Source of the DNA: Aureimonas mangrovi
GTDB taxonomy: Bacteria; Pseudomonadota; Alphaproteobacteria; Rhizobiales; Rhizobiaceae
NCBI RefSeq assembly: GCF_014058705.1
Contig: NZ_CP059692.1
Coordinates: 1,555,001-1,619,000, forward strand
DNA length: 64,000 nt
Direction: 5' to 3'
This document shows positions 41,925 through 49,821 of the stretch, piece after piece (positions within the stretch are counted from its first letter, which is position 1; each line of letters opens with the position of its first letter). The notes beneath the pieces were generated by a model. The model did no database searches, was not told where the DNA came from, and saw nothing but the letters and a program-made list of their open reading frames with translations. The position numbers and the translations under genes are program-made.

Positions 41925-42770
41925 GTGAGCGGACACTACATCAGGAAGCGTGCGCGTTCGGCCGGTTGGGCCTGGGCGCTGGCCACTTTCGCGCTCGCAC
42001 TTCTGGCTGTCGCGCTGATCTTTTTCCGCCTCCAGATCCTGAACCTGCAAGCGTTCTCGCTCGTCGTCGTCACGGTGGGCGGACTGGTGGTCGTTGCGCT
42101 CCTCTGCGCACTCTTCGCCGCCGCAAAGGCCTGGTTCCGCGGCCATCGTGGCGGCGGGCGCGCGGTGGCCGCACTCTTCCTATCCTGCTTCCTGGCCGTT
42201 CCCTTCGCGGTCGGCATGTTCCTGGCGATCGAGTATCCCAATTCAGCAATGGCCGAGACGGACGGCATGGCCGCCCAGCTTTCACCGTCCGCCGGCCTGC
42301 CGATCGAATCGACGCGCGTCGTTCTCGGCCGCGATTTCCGCGCGACGGCCGCCGAGGTCTACGGCGCGGCGCGGAGCGCCATCGACGCATCGGGGTGGGA
42401 GGTGGAGGACATCGTTGCAGGCTCTGGCCCGCAGCCTGCCGAAGGCGATCTGGGCGTCGCCGGCACGGTGGTCACCGCCGTGCCGACGCTGCGCGATACG
42501 CTTGCGGCCGAGGGCGAACAGGACCCCTCGGCAGTTCAGGATTCGGACCAGTACGTGATCTCGGCAGTTGCCTACGCGCCGATCCTCGCCCTGCCGAGCG
42601 ACGTGACCATCCGTATCGTGGAGGAAGACGGCGTCAGCTATGTCGATGTGCGGTCGGTCTCGCGCGACGTGCCGCGCGATCTTGGCCAGAACCGCCGCTT
42701 CATCGACGCTTTCCTCGCGCGGCTGGATGCTGCGATGGATCTTCTGCGCAGCGGCCCCGTCGAGGAATAG
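41925..42770 (+). CDS. DUF1499 family membrane protein
   Basis: 281 residues from GTG 41925. Three hydrophobic helices occupy the first 105 residues (AWALATFALALLAVALIFF, SLVVVTVGGLVVVALLCAL, and ALFLSCFLAVPFAVGMFLA). The periplasmic or cytoplasmic C-terminal half, with SDVTIRIVEEDGVSYVDVRSVSR and DLGQNRRFIDAFLARLDAAM, matches DUF1499. Function is unknown. It lies 70 bases after ppdK and converges on the MBL hydrolase with a 3-base gap. Confidence 0.83.
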   Translation: MSGHYIRKRARSAGWAWALATFALALLAVALIFFRLQILNLQAFSLVVVTVGGLVVVALLCALFAAAKAWFRGHRGGGRAVAALFLSCFLAVPFAVGMFLAIEYPNSAMAETDGMAAQLSPSAGLPIESTRVVLGRDFRATAAEVYGAARSAIDASGWEVEDIVAGSGPQPAEGDLGVAGTVVTAVPTLRDTLAAEGEQDPSAVQDSDQYVISAVAYAPILALPSDVTIRIVEEDGVSYVDVRSVSRDVPRDLGQNRRFIDAFLARLDAAMDLLRSGPVEE

Positions 42771-42773
42771 GCT

Positions 42774-43679
42774 TCAAACGCGTTCGAAACGCGCTCCGAT
42801 CAATGGCGGGCCATCGCTCGCCGCAAGGCCCCGGCCGACGAGGTCCTCCAGATGGGCGAGGACCGAAAGTCCGGCCGCCCCATGCAAGCGCCTGTCCGTC
42901 GTCGCATAGAGGGCGGCGACGATCTCCGGGATGGTTCGATCGCCGGACTGCAGACGTTCGAGGATTGCCGCCTCGCGCATGCGGCGATGCGAACGCAGCG
43001 CGCGCATGAAGGGGAGCGGGCGCTCGAGCGGCGCGCCGTGCCCCGGCAAGTAGAGGCTCTCCGGGCGCGCCATCAGCTTGTCGAGCGAGGCCATGTAGTC
43101 GGCCATCGAGCCGTCCGGCGGTGCCACGATGGTGGTCGACCACGCCATGACGTGGTCACCGGAGAAGAGCGCCGGAGTTCCTTCGAGCGCAAAGGCCAGA
43201 TGGTTCGCGGCGTGGCCGGGCGTCGCGATCGCGGTGAAGCTGCTGGCCCCGAAGCGCACCGTCTCGCCGTCGCCAACGCGGATATCCGGCGCGAAGCCGC
43301 GATCGGCGCCGGCGTCGAGGGCGTTCGTCTCGCCCTCGTGCAGGGTCCGCGCGGCGCGGTGCGGGCCTTCGGCGTAAACTAGCGCGCCCGTCGCAGCCTT
43401 CAGCTTTGCCGTAAGGCCGGTGTGGTCGAGATGGGTGTGGGTGACGAGGATTGCTTCCAGCGGCGCCCCGCCCAGCGCATCGAGGATCGCCGCCAGATGC
43501 GCCTCGTCGTCCGGCCCGGGATCGACGAGGACCAGGCGCTCCGTGCCGACGAGGTAGGTGTTGGTGCCGCGAAAGGTGAACGGCCCCGGATTGGGCGCGG
43601 TGATGCGGCGCACGTTGTCCGCGATCTCGACGGGCTCACCCGGCTGCGCATCGAAGGTCAAATCGAATTCCATTGCCAT
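42774..43679 (-). CDS. MBL-fold metallo-hydrolase (LACTB2-like)
   Basis: 301 residues from ATG 43679 (MAMEFDL); the ATG at 43673 is an alternative. The dinuclear zinc site is complete: VTHTHLDHTGL (HxHxDH), TPGHAANHLAF (His), LFSGDHVMAW (Asp) and YLPGHGAPL (His). A C-terminal winged-helix-like region (RRMREAAILERLQSGDRTIPEIV) is typical of the LACTB2/glyoxalase II-like group. The substrate is not known. It is divergent from the acetolactate-synthase-like gene. Confidence 0.92.
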   Translation of the reverse strand: MAMEFDLTFDAQPGEPVEIADNVRRITAPNPGPFTFRGTNTYLVGTERLVLVDPGPDDEAHLAAILDALGGAPLEAILVTHTHLDHTGLTAKLKAATGALVYAEGPHRAARTLHEGETNALDAGADRGFAPDIRVGDGETVRFGASSFTAIATPGHAANHLAFALEGTPALFSGDHVMAWSTTIVAPPDGSMADYMASLDKLMARPESLYLPGHGAPLERPLPFMRALRSHRRMREAAILERLQSGDRTIPEIVAALYATTDRRLHGAAGLSVLAHLEDLVGRGLAASDGPPLIGARFERV

Positions 43680-43770
43680 TTGTCCCAGGTCGAGCTCCGG
43701 GGATGCACCGTTGTCAAGGCGCGTATTGCTTGACGCGACGTTCACGCCCGGAGGTAGCTTGAGCTTGCCC

Positions 43771-43793
43771 TGTGCCCATTTATGGTGGGCACA
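43771..43793 (+). promoter_or_regulatory. Inverted repeat upstream of the acetolactate-synthase-like gene
   Basis: TGTGCCCA (43771-43778) and TGGGCACA (43786-43793) form a perfect 8-bp inverted repeat around TTTATGG. It lies 36 bases before the start codon at 43830 in the 150-base divergent region shared with the MBL hydrolase. It could be an operator or an mRNA hairpin near the ribosome binding site. No regulator can be assigned. Confidence 0.4.
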
Positions 43794-43829
43794 CACGACT
43801 GTCCGCAATCCCATCACGAGGTCGAAACC

Positions 43830-45485
43830 ATGCCTAAGGGCTCGGATCTGTTTGTCGCCGCGCTGGAGAACGAGGGCGTCGAGCGCGTCTTCGGCGTTCC
43901 CGGGGAAGAGAATCTCGACGTTCTGGAATCGTTGCGAACCTCGTCCATCGAAGTGGTCCTGACACGCCATGAGCAGGCGGCCGCCTTCATGGCCGCGACG
44001 CACGGAAGGCTGACCGGCAAGCCCGGCGTCTGTCTGGCGACGCTCGGCCCGGGTGCGCTGAACTTCTCCACCGGCGCGGCCTATGCTCATCTCGGCGCCA
44101 TGCCGATGATCCTCATCACCGGGCAGAAGCCGATTCACACCGCAAAGCAGGCGCGCTTCCAGATCGTCGATATCGTTGCTTCCATGAAGCCGCTGACCAA
44201 GATGACGCGCCAGATCGTCAGCGCGGGCAGCATCCCCTCGACGGTGCGCGACGCCTTCCGTGTCGCGATGGAGGAGCGGCCGGGTCCGGTGCATCTCGAA
44301 CTGCCCGAGGACGTGGCCGCCGAGGAAGTCGAGAATGCGCCGGTCATCCCGTCCCACGTCCTGCAATGGCCCGTCGCGCAGTCGTCCGTGCTCGACCGCG
44401 CTGCGGACACGATCCTTGCCGCCAAGCGTCCGCTCGTGATGATCGGGGCGGCCGGAAACCGGCCCTCGCTCGTCGATGCCCTGTCGAACTTCATCGCGCG
44501 CACGCGTGTGCCCTTTTTCAACACGCAGATGGGCAAGGGCGCGGTGACCGGGGGCTCGAACCTTTACGTCGGCACGGCGGCGCTGTCCGAGGGCGATTAT
44601 GTCCATGAGGCTATCGAGCGCGCGGATCTGATCATCGCCATCGGTCACGATACCGTCGAGAAGCCGCCGTTCCTGATGAAGAGCGCAGGCGGGCCGAAGG
44701 TCGTCCATGTCGGCTATCAGTCGGCGACCGTCGAGCAGGTCTATCATCCCGACATCGAGGTCATCGGCGATATCGCGACGACCGTCGACGCGCTCGCGGA
44801 GCGCCTCGAAGGCAAGCTGACCTCCGATGAGGGGATGCTGGAATTGCGCCAGCGGATTCTCGCGCGGATCAACGACCGCGCCGAAGAGGACCGTTTCCCG
44901 GTGACGCCGCAGCGCATGGTCCACGATGTCCGCAAGGTGATGCCCGAGGACGGGATCGTGTGCCTCGACAACGGGATGTACAAGATCTGGTTCGCGCGCA
45001 ACTACCGCACCCATGTCGCCAACACGCTGCTCCTCGACAACGCGCTCGCCACGATGGGCGCTGGGCTGCCCTCGGCCATGATGGCCGCGATGCTCAATCC
45101 GGGCCGGCGTGTGATGGCCGTCTGCGGTGACGGCGGCTTCATGATGAATTCGCAGGAGATGGAGACGGCGGTCCGCCTGGGGCTGAACCTCGTCGTTGTC
45201 ATCCTGAACGATTCGGCCTACGGCATGATTCGCTGGAAGCAGGCTGTGGACGGCTTCCCGGATTTCGGCATGAGCTTTGGCAATCCAGATTTCGTGCGCT
45301 ACGCCGAGGCCTACGGCGCCAAGGGCTCGCGGGTGAACGCGGTGGAAGACCTCGTGCCGACGCTGGAGGCGGCCTTCGCGGGCGGCGGCGTGCATCTGGT
45401 CGAGGTGCCGATCGACTATTCGGAGAACACCCGGGTTCTCGTCGACGAACTGCGCAACCGCACGCCGGACGTCGAGTGCGCCTGA
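43830..45485 (+). CDS. Acetolactate synthase large-subunit-like TPP enzyme
   Basis: 551 residues from ATG 43830 (MPKGSDLFVA). It has the three-domain layout of TPP decarboligases. The catalytic Glu48 lies in LTRHEQAAAFMAATHGR, LATLGPGALN follows, and the TPP/Mg motif GDGGFMMNSQEM ends at the Asn of VILNDSAYG (about 430-462). FAD-type loops are reduced in the central domain compared with IlvB. There is no ilvN regulatory subunit nearby, and an aldehyde dehydrogenase follows 34 bases on. This suggests a catabolic role on a 2-oxo acid or a stand-alone acetolactate synthase; the substrate is unresolved. Confidence 0.85.
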   Translation: MPKGSDLFVAALENEGVERVFGVPGEENLDVLESLRTSSIEVVLTRHEQAAAFMAATHGRLTGKPGVCLATLGPGALNFSTGAAYAHLGAMPMILITGQKPIHTAKQARFQIVDIVASMKPLTKMTRQIVSAGSIPSTVRDAFRVAMEERPGPVHLELPEDVAAEEVENAPVIPSHVLQWPVAQSSVLDRAADTILAAKRPLVMIGAAGNRPSLVDALSNFIARTRVPFFNTQMGKGAVTGGSNLYVGTAALSEGDYVHEAIERADLIIAIGHDTVEKPPFLMKSAGGPKVVHVGYQSATVEQVYHPDIEVIGDIATTVDALAERLEGKLTSDEGMLELRQRILARINDRAEEDRFPVTPQRMVHDVRKVMPEDGIVCLDNGMYKIWFARNYRTHVANTLLLDNALATMGAGLPSAMMAAMLNPGRRVMAVCGDGGFMMNSQEMETAVRLGLNLVVVILNDSAYGMIRWKQAVDGFPDFGMSFGNPDFVRYAEAYGAKGSRVNAVEDLVPTLEAAFAGGGVHLVEVPIDYSENTRVLVDELRNRTPDVECA

Positions 45486-45519
45486 GCTGAGAGGCTCGTG
45501 AAGGCGTGAGGGAGATGAC

Positions 45520-46902
45520 ATGCTGACAATCGTGCAGGCTTTCGATCGCGAGCCGATCGCTGAGGTCGATACCGACGACGCGACGGCCCTGGAGCGCAAG
45601 CTCCAGGCGGCGGAGCGCGCCTTCAAGGACCGCGGCGGCTGGCTGAAGCCGCACCAGCGCATCGCGATCCTGCGCAGGCTGGCCGCGCTGATGGAGGGGC
45701 GGCGCGATCACCTCGCCATGCAGATCGCGCGAGAGGGTGGCAAACCGCTGCCGGATGCGATCGTGGAGACGAGCCGGGCGATCGACGGTGTCCACAACGC
45801 CGCGGACGAGCTTCGCAACTTCGCCGGCCGGGAAATCCCGATGGGGCTTTCGCCTGCGGCAGACGGTCGATGGGCCTTCACGACGAAGGAGCCGATCGGC
45901 ATCGTCGCGGCGATCTCGGCTTTCAACCACCCCTTGAACCTGATCGTTCATCAGGTCGCACCGGCGATCGCGGTCGGCTGCCCTGTGATCATCAAGCCGG
46001 CGAGCACGACGCCGCTCTCATGCCTCGAATTCGTATCCATGGTGCATGAGGCGGGCCTGCCGGAAGCCTGGTGCCAGAGCTTCCTACCGGAGGGCAACGA
46101 ACTGGCGGAAAAGCTGGTGACCGATCCGCGTGTGGCGTTCCTAAGCTTCATCGGCTCGGCGAAGGTCGGCTGGTCGCTCCACTCCAAGCTCGCCCCCGGC
46201 GTGCGCTTGGCGCTGGAGCACGGGGGCGCGGCGCCGGCCATCGTCGACCGCAGCGCCGATCTTGATAAGGTCATCGAGCCGATCGTGAAGGGCGGTTACT
46301 ACCATGCCGGCCAGGTCTGCGTTTCGACGCAGCGCATCTTCGTGCATTCCGATCTCGCCGAGGATTTCACGCAAAGGCTCGTCGCGCGCGTCGAGACGCT
46401 GCGCACGGCCGATCCCGTCTTGCCCGACACGGAGGTCGGGCCGCTGATCCTGCCGCGAGAAGCCGATCGCGTCGCGCAGTGGATCGAGGAAGCGGTGAAG
46501 AGCGGGGCGGTGCTTGCGACCGGAGGCGAGAGGCTGTCCGAGACGAGCTTGAGCCCGACAGTGCTCGTCGACCCGCCGGCCGATGCAAAAATCTCGACGC
46601 TGGAAGTGTTCGGCCCCGTCGTTGCCGTCTACCGCTACGACGATCTCGACGAGGCGATCGGGCGCGCGAACGCGTTGCCGACTGCCTTTCAGGCCAGTGT
46701 CTTCTCGCAGGACATCGATGTCGCCATGCATGCGGCCGACCGGCTGGACGCCTCGGCCGTGATGCTGAACGATCCGACGGCGTTCCGCACGGACTGGATG
46801 CCCTTCGCGGGGCGCAGGACTTCCGGCTACGGAACGGGCGGCATCCCATACACGATGCGCGACATGACGCAGGAAAAGATGATCCTGATGCGCAGGGGCT
46901 GA
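45520..46902 (+). CDS. Aldehyde dehydrogenase family protein
   Basis: 460 residues. It oxidises an aldehyde to the acid with NAD(P). The catalytic cysteine is in AGQVCVSTQRIFVH (about 268), and the general-base glutamate in LALEHGGAAPAI. The cofactor loop is SFIGSAKVGWSL, and the PWNF-type segment here reads SAFNHPLNL. GTGGIPYTMRDMTQEK is the C-terminal signature. It probably works on the product of the TPP enzyme upstream, with which it forms a two-gene operon. The physiological aldehyde is unknown. Confidence 0.92.
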   Translation: MLTIVQAFDREPIAEVDTDDATALERKLQAAERAFKDRGGWLKPHQRIAILRRLAALMEGRRDHLAMQIAREGGKPLPDAIVETSRAIDGVHNAADELRNFAGREIPMGLSPAADGRWAFTTKEPIGIVAAISAFNHPLNLIVHQVAPAIAVGCPVIIKPASTTPLSCLEFVSMVHEAGLPEAWCQSFLPEGNELAEKLVTDPRVAFLSFIGSAKVGWSLHSKLAPGVRLALEHGGAAPAIVDRSADLDKVIEPIVKGGYYHAGQVCVSTQRIFVHSDLAEDFTQRLVARVETLRTADPVLPDTEVGPLILPREADRVAQWIEEAVKSGAVLATGGERLSETSLSPTVLVDPPADAKISTLEVFGPVVAVYRYDDLDEAIGRANALPTAFQASVFSQDIDVAMHAADRLDASAVMLNDPTAFRTDWMPFAGRRTSGYGTGGIPYTMRDMTQEKMILMRRG

Positions 46903-47036
46903 TGCCGCTCGGTTCCGCCCGCGCTTGGACGATCTTGGTCGGCACCGTGATCTCCGCCGCCACCCTGCCCGAAATGGAGACGGTCGCCACGACGCGGAGC
47001 AATCCGGCTTGAGCCGTGTTGCCGTGTCCTGGCGGT

Positions 47037-47912
47037 TCAGGCTGTTCGGTGGGCCGCGGGCCGGCGATGTGTCAGGATCAGGCCGCGCGGCGCGACGAGG
47101 ACCGAGATCGCATAAAGGATGCCGGCCGAAAGGATGATCGCCGGGCCCGAAGGAAGGGAGGCGTGGTAGGACAAGAGCAGGCCGGCGACAGATGAGACGG
47201 CCCCGAGAACGACAGCGAGCGCGCACATGCCTTGAACACGGCTGGCCCAGAAGCGCGCGGCCGCCGCTGGCAGGATCATCAGGCCCACCGACAGAAGCGT
47301 TCCGAGCGCCTGAAACCCGGCAACGAGATTGAGGACGACGATCCCCAAGAAAATGAAATGAACCGGCGACCCGAGCCGCGAAACCGAACGCAGGAAAAGC
47401 GGGTCCATGCATTCGGCTACGAGAGCGCGTCCGAATATAGACAGGCATCCGAGCGTGATCGCCGTGACGAGGGCGATAAGGGTGATCGCCGCGCCGTCGA
47501 GGGCCAGAACGGTGCCGAAGAGCACATGCATCAGGTCGATGTTGGAGCCGCGTAACGAAACGATCAGCACGCCGAGCGACAGGGAAATCAGGTAAAAAGC
47601 CGCCATGGAGGCGTCTTCCTTCTGCACCGTGAAGCGCGCGACGGCGCCCGCGCCAAGGGCCACCAGCACGCCGGCGACCAAGCCGCCGATCGTCATCGGC
47701 ACGATCTCCAGCCCGTAGAGGAGAAAGCCGACCGCTGCGCCCGGCAGGATGGCATGTGCCATCGCGTCGCCGGTGAGGCTCATGCGCCGTAGCATCAGGA
47801 AGACACCGATCGGCCCGGCAGCGACCGAAAGCATCAGTGCGCCCAGAAGGGCGCGCTGCATGAAGGCGAATTCGACGAACGGCGCGATGAGGAGGTGGTA
47901 GGCGGTCTCCAT
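47037..47912 (-). CDS. Zinc/manganese-type ABC transporter permease (ZnuB-like)
   Basis: 291 residues from ATG 47912, which overlaps the stop of the ATPase gene by one base. Eight or nine membrane helices are visible. The ABC-3 family segments LMLRRMSLTGDAMAHAILPG (about 38-57) and GFQALGTLLSVGLMILPAAAA near the C-terminus are diagnostic. With the ATPase it would import Zn2+ (or Mn2+). No substrate-binding protein gene is in the window; the 134 bases before the ALDH gene hold nothing recognisable. Confidence 0.92.
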   Translation of the reverse strand: METAYHLLIAPFVEFAFMQRALLGALMLSVAAGPIGVFLMLRRMSLTGDAMAHAILPGAAVGFLLYGLEIVPMTIGGLVAGVLVALGAGAVARFTVQKEDASMAAFYLISLSLGVLIVSLRGSNIDLMHVLFGTVLALDGAAITLIALVTAITLGCLSIFGRALVAECMDPLFLRSVSRLGSPVHFIFLGIVVLNLVAGFQALGTLLSVGLMILPAAAARFWASRVQGMCALAVVLGAVSSVAGLLLSYHASLPSGPAIILSAGILYAISVLVAPRGLILTHRRPAAHRTA

Positions 47913-48727
47913 CAGGCAGCTTTCCCGGCGCGTGCTTCGCCGGTCCCGTCGTTCGCGGAAGAGCCTTGCGCCTTGTCGCCGTGTTCGTGCGTGTCGCCGA
48001 CGCCGCACCATGGCGCGTGCTCGTCCCAGGCTTCCTGGAACTGCCGCGCTCGCAGGAGGTTTTCAGGCGCCAGCGCGCCGGGCAGGGCGCCCCACGCCAC
48101 CGGACGCCTCGCCAGGAGAAGGGCCTCGGGGAAATTCGCGCGCACGAGTTCCAGATCGTGAGCGACGACGAGGACGGTGCGCATCTCGCCGTGCCAGCGT
48201 TTAATCAGTGCTACGAGATCGACCACGGTTCGCGCGTCGACTGCGTTGAACGGTTCGTCGAGAAGGATGAGATCGGCATCCTGTACGAGAACGCGCGCGA
48301 AGAGCGCGCGCTGCAGCTGGCCGCCGGACAGGGTGTCGATCGGGCGCCTCTCGAAGCCGGCCAGGCCAACGGCGCGCAGCGCTTGCGCGAGTGACGCTCT
48401 GTCCTCGGCCGTGTGGCGTCGGAAGAAGCCACGGCGCGGCCACAGGCCGAGCGCGACGAGGTCGAGCACCCGGGCGGGGAAGGACCGATCAAGCTCGGAC
48501 TGCTGCGGCAGGTAGGCGATGCGCGTGCCGGGGCGGACGTCGCACCGTCCGCTCATCGGCGTCATCATACCTGCAATGCCCTTGAGAAGCGTCGATTTTC
48601 CCGAGCCGTTGGCGCCCACGATCGCCATCAGCGCACCGCGCGCGATGGTGCCATCCACGTGATGCACGGCTGGATGGCTGCCGTAGCCAAGAGTCAGATC
48701 GTCGAGGGTGATCAGGGCTTCCGGCAT
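47912..48727 (-). CDS. Zinc-type ABC transporter ATP-binding protein (ZnuC/AztA-like)
   Basis: 271 residues. Walker A is VGANGSGKSTLLKGIAG, the signature LSGGQLQRALFARVL, Walker B LILLDEPF and the switch histidine in VVAHDLELV. The C-terminal tail contains a His/Cys-bearing stretch (EHAPWCGVGDTHEHGD), which could bind metal. Such proteins energise ABC-3 metal importers. It is transcribed away from zur across a 117-base region that contains the candidate Zur site, so zinc-dependent repression is likely. Confidence 0.92.
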   Translation of the reverse strand: MPEALITLDDLTLGYGSHPAVHHVDGTIARGALMAIVGANGSGKSTLLKGIAGMMTPMSGRCDVRPGTRIAYLPQQSELDRSFPARVLDLVALGLWPRRGFFRRHTAEDRASLAQALRAVGLAGFERRPIDTLSGGQLQRALFARVLVQDADLILLDEPFNAVDARTVVDLVALIKRWHGEMRTVLVVAHDLELVRANFPEALLLARRPVAWGALPGALAPENLLRARQFQEAWDEHAPWCGVGDTHEHGDKAQGSSANDGTGEARAGKAA

Positions 48728-48788
48728 AATCGTTCCAGGAGAGCGCCCTACGGTGATATCGCGCCGTAAAAGGCGCTCGTAAAGCTGG

Positions 48789-48808
48789 TGTTATGTTATT
48801 ATGTTTGC
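48789..48808. promoter_or_regulatory. Candidate Zur operator in the divergent znu-zur region
   Basis: TGTTATGTTATTATGTTTGC is the only AT-rich stretch in this divergent region. It contains the half-site ATGTTAT typical of alphaproteobacterial Zur boxes and a direct repeat TTATGTTA/TTATGTTT. The second half does not complete the usual palindrome, so the call is tentative. It could regulate both the transporter genes and zur. Confidence 0.4.
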
Positions 48809-48844
48809 TCAGTCGTCATTGCAAGGCGTGATAAGGAGGCGGCC

Positions 48845-49246
48845 ATGATCGCCCATTCGAGCGAACTGACACGCAACCAGAGCCTGGTTCTGGACGCGCT
48901 CGTCGATGCCAAGGGCCCGGCCAGCGCGTATGGTCTCCTCGACACGCTGCGCGCGCAGGGGCTGCGCGCCCCGCCCCAAATCTATCGGGCGCTCGACAAG
49001 CTCGTGGAGTTCGGTCTTGTCCACAAGCTCGAGAGTATGAACGCCTATGTCGCGTGCGCGCACCGCCATGATCACGACGGTTGCGGGGCGACGGCCTTCG
49101 CCATCTGCGAGCGGTGCGAGAGCGTGGTGGAATTCTGTGATGCTCAGGTTGCCGAGCGCCTGTCCGCCTGGGCTGGCGCCCACAAGTTTCGCTCTCGTCG
49201 CACCGCTATCGAACTGCGCGGCGTCTGCGCCGCGTGTTCCACCTGA
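48845..49246 (+). CDS. zur: Fur-family transcriptional regulator, Zur-like
   Basis: 133 residues from ATG 48845, preceded by AAGGAGGCGGCC. The winged helix is in residues 8-75 (NQSLVLDALVDAKGPASAYG, APPQIYRALDKLVEFGLVH). HRHDHDGCG, CERCESVVEFCD and the terminal CAAC give metal-binding histidines and two CxxC pairs as in Zur. The divergent zinc-type ABC genes support zinc rather than iron sensing. As a Zn-bound repressor it would shut off uptake when zinc is replete. Confidence 0.9.
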   Translation: MIAHSSELTRNQSLVLDALVDAKGPASAYGLLDTLRAQGLRAPPQIYRALDKLVEFGLVHKLESMNAYVACAHRHDHDGCGATAFAICERCESVVEFCDAQVAERLSAWAGAHKFRSRRTAIELRGVCAACST

Positions 49247-49821
49247 ACCCGGATCCTTCGTTCGGCGCCTGACGGAAGCATCTCGGCGAACGGGGCAAAG
49301 CCATTTCCGTGAGCCGCTTCCACCAACGATGCGGAGCTTTGCGTGACCTTGACGCTCCGAAGGCTTGCGGAGTGGGCTGCGTACCAAGACCGGCTACCCA
49401 TCCTTGAAGCCGGACGGACGATATCTCAGCTTTCCTAAGAGCGAACCTGCGCGATCGTTGCTCCCTAGGCAGCCTTCACCCGCGACAGGAAGTTCCGGAG
49501 TTCTCTCGTCCGCTTGGCCGCGCTCGCGGATTGCGCCGGGCCCTTTGCTGGTCGGCTGTCTCGCTGGCGACGATGAGGAGGGTCGGAGCCACGGTGTTCC
49601 AGTCGCATTCGTTGGCGGGTCTTGGCTGCGCCCATCATACCTGGATCGATGCCGGCATCAGGCGATCTCGAGGCCCCGGCTGATCTGTCGCACCTGCAAC
49701 TCCGAACTCCCTAGAACGTCTTCGCGGCCGGAACGTTGTGCAGCGCAAGGCAATCACCGCTCTCGCTCATGAGCGCTTCGATCGTCGTCTTCATCGGCCA
49801 ATGCGTTCCAGGAGAGCGAGA
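49247..49821. other. Gene-free 575-base region with degraded coding traces
   Basis: No convincing gene was found. On the minus strand, 49533-49465 translates to a 22-residue segment ending in RELRNFLSRVKAA and a stop, which resembles the C-terminus of methyl-accepting chemotaxis proteins, but the upstream frame does not continue as one. On the same strand 49794-49711 is a 27-codon ORF without a ribosome binding site. The region may be decayed DNA between zur and the SDR gene. AGGAGAG near 49811 is the ribosome binding site of the SDR. Confidence 0.4.

Noticed and set aside
49365-49772. 135-codon open frame after zur
   Set aside because: No ribosome binding site, no domain, and Arg/Ser/Pro-rich composition typical of random GC-rich frames.
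48731-49818. 15-base exact repeat CGTTCCAGGAGAGCG at 48731 and 49804
   Set aside because: About two such chance pairs are expected in 64 kb; one copy is simply the ribosome binding site region of the SDR.
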